Of a stretch of 39,249 nucleotides of DNA, positions 1 through 8,149 are shown piece by piece. Made by a program: the position numbers and the translations under genes. Each line of letters opens with the position of its first letter. Positions within the stretch are counted from its first letter, which is position 1. This stretch comes from a virus. The stretch covers positions 1-39,249 of the IMG/VR virus record IMGVR_UViG_3300025107_000159; one strand, written 5' to 3'. The notes beneath the pieces are model-generated. The model had not been told where the DNA came from, did not search any database, and saw only the letters and a list, made by a program, of their open reading frames with translations.

Positions 1-159
1 CTCTCGCGCTATCTCAAACGCCTGCGCATCCTCGGCTTGATCAAGCGTGTCGCAAAAACCTATCGCTACTACCTGACTCGCATCGGCCGATCTGCAATCG
101 CAACCTGCGAAAAACTAACCGAGTGCGCCATCGTGCAAACCCTTGCTATGACTCAATAA
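1..159 (+). CDS. C-terminal fragment of a winged-helix-like protein, 5' end outside the window
   Basis: Frame 1 is open from the first base to a TAA at 157-159 and encodes 52 residues. The segment has an LxRLRxLGLIKRV helix, then YRYYLTRIGR, then a short C-terminal helix. That order of recognition helix and beta wing resembles MarR-like winged-helix domains and C-terminal domains of some transposase-like proteins; this is a pattern judgement, not a firm family assignment. It runs toward the truncated tail fibre, whose stop lies 17 bp away. It is either host sequence flanking the prophage or the end of an inserted element. Confidence 0.45.
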   Translation, partial: LSRYLKRLRILGLIKRVAKTYRYYLTRIGRSAIATCEKLTECAIVQTLAMTQ

Positions 160-176
160 TCACTAAATTCTTGTCA

Positions 177-1319
177 TTATTTGAGATCATTTAGCCGGTA
201 AGAGACTAGATAGGTATTCCGTGATCCAGTGATATTCGCCACCCCGGAACCAAAACCGAGAAATGTATTGGCATAACCTGTGGTATTGCTCTGCCCGCTA
301 TACTGCCCAATAAAAGTTAATTGCTTCCCAATCTGTGGTGTTGCCCCCGGCGCATTTACTGCACCGGCATTTGCGCCGAGAAATAAATTATTCGTAAAAT
401 CAGACGACAATTTTACTGCCCCTGTACCCGTAGTAACGATCTGGGTGTCGCGTGTGCGCATCACGGATTCAACTGTAACAGGCGACCCGACCAGCGGCGA
501 ATAAAGGACTGCGCTTGCATTTGAGACATACCCACCACCCGCCCCCGCAATCGCCGCTTGTACTGCGATGCGATCCGCCGTGGTTATAGCCGCCTCGTTC
601 TGTGCCAGTGTCGCAGCTGCGGGGGCGGCGTTGATGTTCACCGCATTCGCAATAGCAGCATTGATATTCGCCGAGTTTTCCGCAACTGCGTTTACATTCG
701 CGATACTGCCGCCCACCGCGTTCACGTTCCCGATACTCGCAGCCGTGGTGTTGACGCTACCGATATTAGCGGCAGTAGTATTGATGCTCGCCACATTACC
801 CGCAACCGTACCAACACTCGCAATAGACGGGCCGGCCAGTGGCGCTCCTGATGCGTCGAAGGCTAAAACGGTATTGGCCCTTGCCATTGATCCGGGGAGC
901 TGAGCGCCGACTGACGCATCGGAAACAGGAAAGGACAGCGTTCGGTTCAGTTTCTCGACCACTTGTTGCACCAGCATCACGCAACGATCGGCCATGTCGT
1001 TCAGCACGGTGGCGAAGAAGCCGCCATTATTGGTTAGCACCATCGGCTGCGTGTTGGCTACTTGACTGGTCAAGGTGATAAGTATGCCGGTTGCTGGTGC
1101 AACGGTCATCGTCATCGTACCGCCCGGATTCGCATCCTGATTTGAATTTAACACCACGGTAAAACCAGACGTGAGATTCGATTCAACGCCCGCCGCATCG
1201 GTCTGCGTGATGACTAAATCCGCAGCGGTAAATATCTTGAAATTAAACGGGAAGGCAACGGTCACGCCGTTGCAAGTATAGGGGCCTGCTTTGCGCGTTG
1301 CTGCGGACGTGATAGCCAT
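177..1319 (-). CDS. Tail fibre protein, apparently truncated at its C-terminus
   Basis: The 380-residue protein begins MAITSAATRK with a beta-rich virion-attachment domain (about residues 1-130) like the N-terminal domain of T7-type tail fibres. Residues about 170-240 carry repeated V/I-N spaced motifs (ASIN, GSVN, GNVN, ANVN, ANIN), typical of trimeric fibre stalks. Residues about 325-370 contain FLGANAG, NTFLGFGSG and TGSRNTY, the repeats found just before a receptor-binding or chaperone tip. The protein then ends after ten unrelated-looking residues (LVSYRLNDLK). No tip domain is left, so the gene is probably cut by the prophage edge or by an insertion. It is the last gene of the leftward late operon. 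Confidence 0.8.
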   Translation of the reverse strand: MAITSAATRKAGPYTCNGVTVAFPFNFKIFTAADLVITQTDAAGVESNLTSGFTVVLNSNQDANPGGTMTMTVAPATGILITLTSQVANTQPMVLTNNGGFFATVLNDMADRCVMLVQQVVEKLNRTLSFPVSDASVGAQLPGSMARANTVLAFDASGAPLAGPSIASVGTVAGNVASINTTAANIGSVNTTAASIGNVNAVGGSIANVNAVAENSANINAAIANAVNINAAPAAATLAQNEAAITTADRIAVQAAIAGAGGGYVSNASAVLYSPLVGSPVTVESVMRTRDTQIVTTGTGAVKLSSDFTNNLFLGANAGAVNAPGATPQIGKQLTFIGQYSGQSNTTGYANTFLGFGSGVANITGSRNTYLVSYRLNDLK

Positions 1320-1368
1320 TTAGAACCTCTTGGGTAGTTGCGCCGAATTGTCCGCCAACTCGGCGCAA

Positions 1369-1378
1369 GTAAGGCAAC
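1369..1378 (-). repeat. Recurrent decamer GTTGCCTTAC, copy 1
   Basis: Read on the minus strand this is GTTGCCTTAC. It lies between the end of the giant internal virion gene and the start of the tail fibre gene. The same ten bases recur at three other places on the same strand. Confidence 0.4.
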
Positions 1379-1407
1379 CCGCCTATTTCTTCGGGGGTCT
1401 CACCAGT

Positions 1408-4400
1408 TTAACGAGGCCCCTCATACCCGAACACCAGCGCGGCGGGGTTGCTGGTCTTGCCGTCGTTGATTGCTTCCGCGCCGGTTATGGTGCGGTTCAC
1501 CTGTGCGGAGGGTAGGCCGGTCAGGTCTCCCGTTACGTTGATGAACGCCTTGCGGAAGCCATCGTCAAACTCGCCTTGATACACCTGCTGCCCAGCCTTC
1601 GCCGTATCTGCGAACACACGCAGGCCCGCTGGGCCACTGTAGTCGATCTGCGCACCGTGACCTCCGGTCAGCGCCTTCGCGGCTGCGGTCATCTCCCGGG
1701 TAGCGGGAGACAGTCCGAGCAAGTAGTTAAGCTGCGAGGTAAGCAGCCACTCAGGCCATTGGGTGTCGTCGTCCGGGTCGCCAGGTGTCAGCGAGTGCTT
1801 CAGCATCTCACCGAGCAGTGCGGGGACCGTGACGAGCAGTAGCATATCCACCGCGAATTTCGCCTTACTGCCGGGTGTGTTCTTCGACATATACCCGAGG
1901 TTGAGACCCGTGTTCATGAACGAATAGAACACGGTGAACAGTTTTCCCAGCCAACCGGTGCGCTCGATACCCGCTTGATCCAGTACCTCGCCACCGCCCT
2001 GCGAATCCTTCACCACCTGCACGGCTAGGTCAGTAGATAGCTTGTCGTCCAGCGGATGCTCAAGGGCAAACTTCTCTTTAGCCGCCAGGTACGTCACCAC
2101 GTCCACCGCCTGCTGTGTGCGCAGCATCAGCCAGTAAGAGTAACGCACTAACCACTCCTTCATGGCGGTCTGCCCCTTCACTTGATTGCTCACCTCGTTA
2201 AGCTCACGGAACCTGGTGCGGCTACGGTTAGCCATCCATTCCGATTCGGCTGTTACGTCACGGGTGGACTGGATAGGCGAGGCGATGTATTTAGCCAGGC
2301 CTTTGCCTACCCACTTTGAACCCTCTTTGAAACCGCCCAACCTGACGATAGACTGCGTGAGGCCAAGGGGTTGCATCGCCGCGCTGGTCACGTTGAACGC
2401 TAACCCGGCGGACGATACCCCTTGACGCAAAAAGGCCGCCATCTTATCGAGACTGTCATCCAACTGACGTTGGCCTACCACGATGTCGGTGCGCCATTTC
2501 TCTAGTTCCTGCTTCACTTCGGGGCCGTAGTGTTCGCGGATCGCGGCATCGATAGACTTGCTGCGCATCAGCTTGCTTGCATCCATCGCCCATTTCCGCC
2601 AGGCTAAATCGTGGATCACGTCATTCACACCGGAGTACAGCCCTTGCATGTCGAGCAGTAGCGGGCGACCGTGTACCTCCTCGACGCGACTTTTCACGAA
2701 GCTGCGGCGTGTCGTGTCGGCAGAGTAGGCGGCGCGCATCAGGTCTTTCGCGGTCTCGCCCGCATTATGCTGCTGTGCCTTAAGGCTGCCGCGAGGGTCG
2801 AACTTGATGCCGTAGTAGCCGCCGCGCAGGTTTAGCACCTTGCCATCAGACGTGCGAACACTGAACGAACGTGCCTCGATCCACTCAGGCTCGACACCGG
2901 TTGTTTCTTTCTCCAGCGCACCGATTTCAGGGCGGTAAGATTCGAGGTGATCCCATACCGCTTGCACTGCATTCCATTCTTTTTCGGACAGGGATTGCAG
3001 CACAGGCTGAATCGCGCTGACATCCATCGCCTTGATCTTCCCGGCGATACCGCCGCCGAGTAGTCGCTGCAAATTGGACTCGTTGCCGTAGTTCAGCGCC
3101 AGCGTGAACCGTTCGCCCCAGTTCAGCGATGTATTCAGCGACGGGAAGAACTTGCCTTTCCCCGCCTTGTCGGACAGCGGCACATCTTTCAGGATAGGGC
3201 GCAGAATCGCATCCAGCTTTTCGGTTGCATCCGCCCGGCGGGTGGTCTCGAAGTTCGCTGCGTCGTTGGCAGGGCGAACGATATAGTTCCACACAGGGCC
3301 GTTATCCTTGCCGCCGTCCATGATCCGCGCCCAAGTGGCAACCTTGATGTGCGCCGCGCCGAAGGCTTTAAGCCCTTGCCATTTCTTGCCGAGCCAGTCG
3401 GTGGCGGTGCGTGTGTCTTTCCCGCTCTTCGTGGCGTGGGCGTTGATGCTGGTGGCAATCGTGTCGCGGATGATCGCGTAATCCTGTTCGCCCTGCGCGG
3501 TGAGAATCTTGCGGCTGTTCCGTGCCTGCGTTTCAAGGGACTTGATCGTGTCCATCAACCCCCTGATCTCGCCCACCGTCATATCTTGATACGATTTCTG
3601 CTCGCTGCGTTCGATGCCGTCGGCCAGCAACAGCAAACGCTCGTCGTCATCAGTCACGACCAGATTGCCGTCCTCGTCGCGAGAGTTGATCTCGGCCAGA
3701 TACTTGCGCAGCTCTTTGGGCGATAGCAACGACTCTGACAGATACGGCACCTCACCAACGGCCATGCGCGACTTGACGAACGTGCGGAACGCGACTCGGC
3801 TGTCCACGCCTTCGCCTACCGTTGCGGAGTTGAACGACTCATTCCCGAAGTTGAATTTACCGCGAAGCATGTCGATCTGGTCGAGGTAGCTCCCCGCTGT
3901 GGCTTTACGCTTCGCGGGTTTATCGAAGCTCACTTGATACTCGCGCGCCTTCTGTACGTCCGTCAGCGCCTCATTAGTGGACTTCACCAGGGCGTTATTC
4001 AACACCGCCGAGCGCTGGGCGCGAACGGCGCCCGCTGGGTCAGTCGGTATCAATTTAACCCAAGCGAGGTTCGCTTTGGCCTCTGCGGCCTCATACTGCT
4101 TCGGCTTGAGGTTGCGCACCATCTTGGCGGCCACCGCTGCATCGGCGGCTTCCTTCGCGCCCTTCTGGATCGTGCGGGCGGAGATAGGCGAGCCGGTGAT
4201 AACCTTTAACCACGTCGCCATGAACTTGGCGCGCATCGGATTGTGGATCGCTTCACTCGCTGCCTGCTCGATAGCACGCGCATCGATGAGGTCACCGTGT
4301 TCTTCCAGCATGCGCTGATCGGTTCGGCCTTCGATCTCGTCTTTCATACTGCCCGCCGCTTTGATCGCGCCGCGCAGTTCGTCCGCCGAACTGAAGCCAA

Positions 4401-7400
4401 ACATATCCGCAATCAGATCGGTGTCTCCCTCCGAAAATACGTGGGGCTTAGGGTTTTCTTGCTCCCACGCCAATACGCGACGCTCGGCCTCGTTAGCCAT
4501 CGCCCGCTTATTCTTTGCGAGGTACTGACCTTTCTGGATACCCTTGACCGCCTGCGCTTCTGGCGTTGCCAAATACTCGGCCTTTACCTCAGCGGCGAGA
4601 GTGATAGCCTGCGCGTCGCGCTCAGCCGTCCACGCCTTAAGCGGTGCGGTATCACTAGGGTCAGTGCCGCGTTTTAGGTACTTCTGCGCCTGTCTGACCG
4701 GTGACGCCTCCACCTCAGCAGTGACCGCTTCGCGGATCACGGCACGCTGCGCATCTGCCTCGCGTTGCAGCTTGCGGATCATCTTTGACTTCGCATTGTT
4801 CAACCATTTCATGTTGCGCATATTACGTGCCTGCATCTCGTCTGTGGCTTCCGAGGTGGCAGCATCGCGCAGGTCTTTCAGCTCCTGCCATTCCGTATCA
4901 GACACGCCAGCGGGCTTCGTCTCGGGCATGAAGTAACCGCGTACCGCTTCGGCCTCCTTGATCGCATCTTCGCTTGCCAGCATGCGGTCGAATACAGTGC
5001 GCACTTCAGGTGTCAACTCCACGTTCAGGCCGCGCAGTGTCTTGTAGATACTCATCATCCACGACTTGATACGGCTGAACGCCGGTTGCAATTCAAGGCT
5101 AGGTGCTTTCCCTTCCATGAAATACGCCTCGAAGCCTCGCGCCAGTTGCTCGTGGTGTGGGCGCTGTTCGTCAAACGACAGGGCGTTCCATTTGTCGAGC
5201 GCGCTCACACCGATACCGCTATCAATCCCGCCTTTTCCCCGCAGCGTACGCGCTTCGGCAATCAACCGATCCCATTCTGGCGTGTCTAGCTTTCCACTTG
5301 CATCAAGGCTATTTAACTGCTTCTGAATCGCCTCATAGGCCTCTGCATTGACGCCTCTCGGTGATGCTTCGTCGTCCTTTATACCGAACCAGTTCAGCAG
5401 CTTGTTCATGTCGTCTTTGATCTTGACGGGTGCGTCGGGCTGCGATGCAATCTTCGCGTAAGTATCCAGCGCCCAGTGGCCGGTCTCGTGGATATATGTC
5501 GAGAGGTCAGCGTCTTTTAACAGGCCGATGGTGCGCGAGTCAGGGGCGAAGAACCCACGCGCGTCCTGGTCGAACTTGCCATCCTGAATTGCTTCTGATA
5601 CATTGATATCTAACCCCGTAAACGGCGGAGTAGGTTCAGCTGGTAATCCTAGATTAGCTTCTGTGCTCTCCGGTAGCCCTGCGGGGTTTTTCTTTTCGAC
5701 AGCGGCGTGATCGTAGTACCGGCTTCCGTCGGAATGATTCCGCACGAAGATGGTCACGACGTGAGGCACACCGTCAAAATTAATATCAGCTAAGTACGTC
5801 GTCACAGACTTCGGATCACTACGCCCCTTTCTGTCTGGCATTACCTCCGATTTTTCAGCTATGCCGATCGCCTCTTGAATATGTAGCGCGAGCGCCGATT
5901 CTTGAGTAGACGGAACGCCGTTGTGGAGCGCGTGTTTAACTCCTGCGTACGAAACTACAATTTTATCGCCATTTTTTGCACTTACCGTGACAGGCTTCGC
6001 ATACACCTGGCGCAGCGTGTCCAGAACGTGATCACGCGCAACTCTCCATTCCGATGATTGGTACAGCACCTTTCCCTGCGCCTGCCGGTACATACCCTCG
6101 GAGGTTGAGAACGCGCGGTTCTTGCCTTTGTTCTCGACGAACCCGAAGCGCTTATAGAACGCCGTCAGGCGTTTCTTATTACCGCCGAAGTCGGACGACG
6201 GTGTCAGTGTGATGTGCTGCCCCGTCTGGTCGGCATAGTCGACCAGCTTCTGCATCGCGTCAGTGCCCTTGCCAGTGTTGCGCTCCGCTTCTGGCACTTC
6301 GATTCGGGACAGGGTGATGACGCCACCCTTTTCTGACAAGGAGTGCGTTACTCCAGCTTGATCGAGCTGGCCGCGCAAGTCGTCCAGTGTCGGTTTGGCC
6401 GGCTGCTCAAATGTGCCAGACCCCGCACCGGTAAGCGTCTGCCCGTGCTGCGCATGGAATTCTTCCGGCGTGATGCCGTGATCCTGCGCCAGCGTGCCGA
6501 TCATCTCGCTGTATATCTTCGCGTTGACCTTGTTCGCTTCAGGCGAGAAGCGCCCCGCCTCGTTGTGCTGGGCGAGTATCTGGTCGTACACCGCTTTCTT
6601 CGAGTTATCGAAAGCCGCGCGCTCGCTAATTTCCTTGATCTCCTTGCCCGCCTCGTCGGCCATATCCTGCGCTTGCGTCTGTTGCTGCGCATCCGCTTCT
6701 GCTTTGGTCATGCCGTCCGGTTCGACCTTCAGGTGCTGCAGCAACGTATCGCCTATCTTGCTGGCGGCGATGTGCGTCAGATAGTCAGCGGTCGAGATGT
6801 TGACATCGCCCTGTGTCTGGATCGCTTCTTGCAACTGACTTGCCACTTCGGGCATGGTCTTTTGCAGTTCTTCCATGCCGATACCAGCGGCCTGCATTGA
6901 CTGTGCGAACACTTCACCGTTGACGTACACGTTCGCCAGGTGGCCGTCTTCGGTCACACTGTTCACGAACTGCTTGAAGTCATCGGGTGCGAGGTCGCGC
7001 GTCTGGCTGGCCTTCGCGTGTTCGCTTGCTGTTTGCAGCGTGTTGAAGTCCTGAACGGCCTGTTCGGCTTTGGCTTGTTTCTCGTCACCTTTACGCTGAA
7101 GGCGCATCGCCCCGTGTGCGAGGCCGCCCGTAGCAAGTGTCTGCACTACCGTGGCGATGACCGTCTGGCCTTCATCCGGTCCCAGTTCCTTGACGTAATC
7201 ATCCATCGACTTTTCAGGGTGCAGGTTCAGCCATTCGTTCGCGTTCTGCCACGCAGTCGCGGCAACTTCACCCGGCACTTCCGTGGCGAGCTGGTGGCCC
7301 ATCAACTTCGTAAATGACGATCCCGCCTTGATGTCTTTCAGCAACAGCCCCATCGGCAGCAACTCGGTCAAGTACTCCGCGCCCGCATCCTCGATACCGT

Positions 7401-8148
7401 AGGTAAGCGCCCGTGCCGACGACGCACCCGCATCGTGCGCCTTGCCCATCGCCTGACCGCCCGCCTCGCCTGCGCCCATACCGAGCGCGAACTGCGGGTT
7501 TCCCGTCGCAATCGACGCCGCAAGTCCTGGAATCATCGCACCCAGCGAACGGAAGCCGCTGGCCACGCCACCCTCGGTGAAGCCCTCCGAACCGTAGTCG
7601 CCTTGTATCGCCTTGCCCGTTGCCTCCTGACTCTTGCGCAGCCCGCTGAAGTACGCTTTCGCGGCATCGGCACCAACAAGCCCCGCGCCCGTCTCAGCCA
7701 TGCCCCACGCCGCTGCGTTGAAGTCGGTCAGCACACCCGCTGCCAGTGCACGGAAAGGACCCGCCACTTGACGTGCCGCACTCTGAGCGAACGTGCGCTC
7801 AAGGCCTGACAGATTATGCAGATCGTCCTTGCTTACCGCTGCGCGTTGTGGGTACTCTGCTATGTGGTCGCGTAGCTTCGGGAACTTTTCAAACAGGTCG
7901 TGCGCGCTTTGCCGAGACAGATCCTCCTTGAACCTGTCAGGGAATTGCGCCACCACGTCAGGAGTCGTGCCGTATTTCTTAGCTACCTCGGTGTGCCACG
8001 CGGCTTGTTCGGGCGTCGTGTTCGCGGAGAACGCCACGGCAAGTGCCGCGTGTGAGCGCGCTTGGTTATCGGCAGCGTCCATCTGCGCGATTACTGGGTC
8101 TAGTTGGGTTGATTCCTGCTTGTCCATTCTTGCGATGATGTCATCCAT
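1408..8148 (-). CDS. Giant internal virion (polyvalent) protein with GNAT-like, LPD3/PBECR-like and HExGH domains
   Basis: This 2246-residue protein sits where T7-like phages encode gp15/gp16, the core proteins ejected to form a channel for DNA. Residues about 120-350 are rich in Ala/Gly amphipathic helices. Residues about 590-690 look like a GNAT fold (GKGTDAMQKLVDY, then FYKRFGFVE). Residues about 700-830 resemble the LPD3/PBECR class of phage nuclease-like domains (VSYAGVKHALHNG, then a YYDHA motif). HETGH at about 887-891 matches zincin metalloproteases. The rest is mainly helical, and the last 90 residues (QVNRTITGAEAINDG, NPAALVFGYE) resemble PLxRFG/LPD38-type C-termini. Such polyvalent proteins are thought to be injected with the DNA. 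Domain names are from memory of motifs; catalysis is inferred. Confidence 0.85.
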   Translation of the reverse strand: MDDIIARMDKQESTQLDPVIAQMDAADNQARSHAALAVAFSANTTPEQAAWHTEVAKKYGTTPDVVAQFPDRFKEDLSRQSAHDLFEKFPKLRDHIAEYPQRAAVSKDDLHNLSGLERTFAQSAARQVAGPFRALAAGVLTDFNAAAWGMAETGAGLVGADAAKAYFSGLRKSQEATGKAIQGDYGSEGFTEGGVASGFRSLGAMIPGLAASIATGNPQFALGMGAGEAGGQAMGKAHDAGASSARALTYGIEDAGAEYLTELLPMGLLLKDIKAGSSFTKLMGHQLATEVPGEVAATAWQNANEWLNLHPEKSMDDYVKELGPDEGQTVIATVVQTLATGGLAHGAMRLQRKGDEKQAKAEQAVQDFNTLQTASEHAKASQTRDLAPDDFKQFVNSVTEDGHLANVYVNGEVFAQSMQAAGIGMEELQKTMPEVASQLQEAIQTQGDVNISTADYLTHIAASKIGDTLLQHLKVEPDGMTKAEADAQQQTQAQDMADEAGKEIKEISERAAFDNSKKAVYDQILAQHNEAGRFSPEANKVNAKIYSEMIGTLAQDHGITPEEFHAQHGQTLTGAGSGTFEQPAKPTLDDLRGQLDQAGVTHSLSEKGGVITLSRIEVPEAERNTGKGTDAMQKLVDYADQTGQHITLTPSSDFGGNKKRLTAFYKRFGFVENKGKNRAFSTSEGMYRQAQGKVLYQSSEWRVARDHVLDTLRQVYAKPVTVSAKNGDKIVVSYAGVKHALHNGVPSTQESALALHIQEAIGIAEKSEVMPDRKGRSDPKSVTTYLADINFDGVPHVVTIFVRNHSDGSRYYDHAAVEKKNPAGLPESTEANLGLPAEPTPPFTGLDINVSEAIQDGKFDQDARGFFAPDSRTIGLLKDADLSTYIHETGHWALDTYAKIASQPDAPVKIKDDMNKLLNWFGIKDDEASPRGVNAEAYEAIQKQLNSLDASGKLDTPEWDRLIAEARTLRGKGGIDSGIGVSALDKWNALSFDEQRPHHEQLARGFEAYFMEGKAPSLELQPAFSRIKSWMMSIYKTLRGLNVELTPEVRTVFDRMLASEDAIKEAEAVRGYFMPETKPAGVSDTEWQELKDLRDAATSEATDEMQARNMRNMKWLNNAKSKMIRKLQREADAQRAVIREAVTAEVEASPVRQAQKYLKRGTDPSDTAPLKAWTAERDAQAITLAAEVKAEYLATPEAQAVKGIQKGQYLAKNKRAMANEAERRVLAWEQENPKPHVFSEGDTDLIADMFGFSSADELRGAIKAAGSMKDEIEGRTDQRMLEEHGDLIDARAIEQAASEAIHNPMRAKFMATWLKVITGSPISARTIQKGAKEAADAAVAAKMVRNLKPKQYEAAEAKANLAWVKLIPTDPAGAVRAQRSAVLNNALVKSTNEALTDVQKAREYQVSFDKPAKRKATAGSYLDQIDMLRGKFNFGNESFNSATVGEGVDSRVAFRTFVKSRMAVGEVPYLSESLLSPKELRKYLAEINSRDEDGNLVVTDDDERLLLLADGIERSEQKSYQDMTVGEIRGLMDTIKSLETQARNSRKILTAQGEQDYAIIRDTIATSINAHATKSGKDTRTATDWLGKKWQGLKAFGAAHIKVATWARIMDGGKDNGPVWNYIVRPANDAANFETTRRADATEKLDAILRPILKDVPLSDKAGKGKFFPSLNTSLNWGERFTLALNYGNESNLQRLLGGGIAGKIKAMDVSAIQPVLQSLSEKEWNAVQAVWDHLESYRPEIGALEKETTGVEPEWIEARSFSVRTSDGKVLNLRGGYYGIKFDPRGSLKAQQHNAGETAKDLMRAAYSADTTRRSFVKSRVEEVHGRPLLLDMQGLYSGVNDVIHDLAWRKWAMDASKLMRSKSIDAAIREHYGPEVKQELEKWRTDIVVGQRQLDDSLDKMAAFLRQGVSSAGLAFNVTSAAMQPLGLTQSIVRLGGFKEGSKWVGKGLAKYIASPIQSTRDVTAESEWMANRSRTRFRELNEVSNQVKGQTAMKEWLVRYSYWLMLRTQQAVDVVTYLAAKEKFALEHPLDDKLSTDLAVQVVKDSQGGGEVLDQAGIERTGWLGKLFTVFYSFMNTGLNLGYMSKNTPGSKAKFAVDMLLLVTVPALLGEMLKHSLTPGDPDDDTQWPEWLLTSQLNYLLGLSPATREMTAAAKALTGGHGAQIDYSGPAGLRVFADTAKAGQQVYQGEFDDGFRKAFINVTGDLTGLPSAQVNRTITGAEAINDGKTSNPAALVFGYEGPR

Positions 8149-8149
8149 A

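Noticed and set aside
181-190. TTGAGAT shared by the left end (182-188) and the last bases of the integrase gene as an attachment core
   Set aside because: Seven bases are too few and the sequence beyond the integrase is not in the window.
6343-6900. 185-residue plus-strand ORF inside the giant internal protein gene
   Set aside because: Shadow frame of a strongly supported minus-strand gene, Arg/Leu-rich composition and no binding site.
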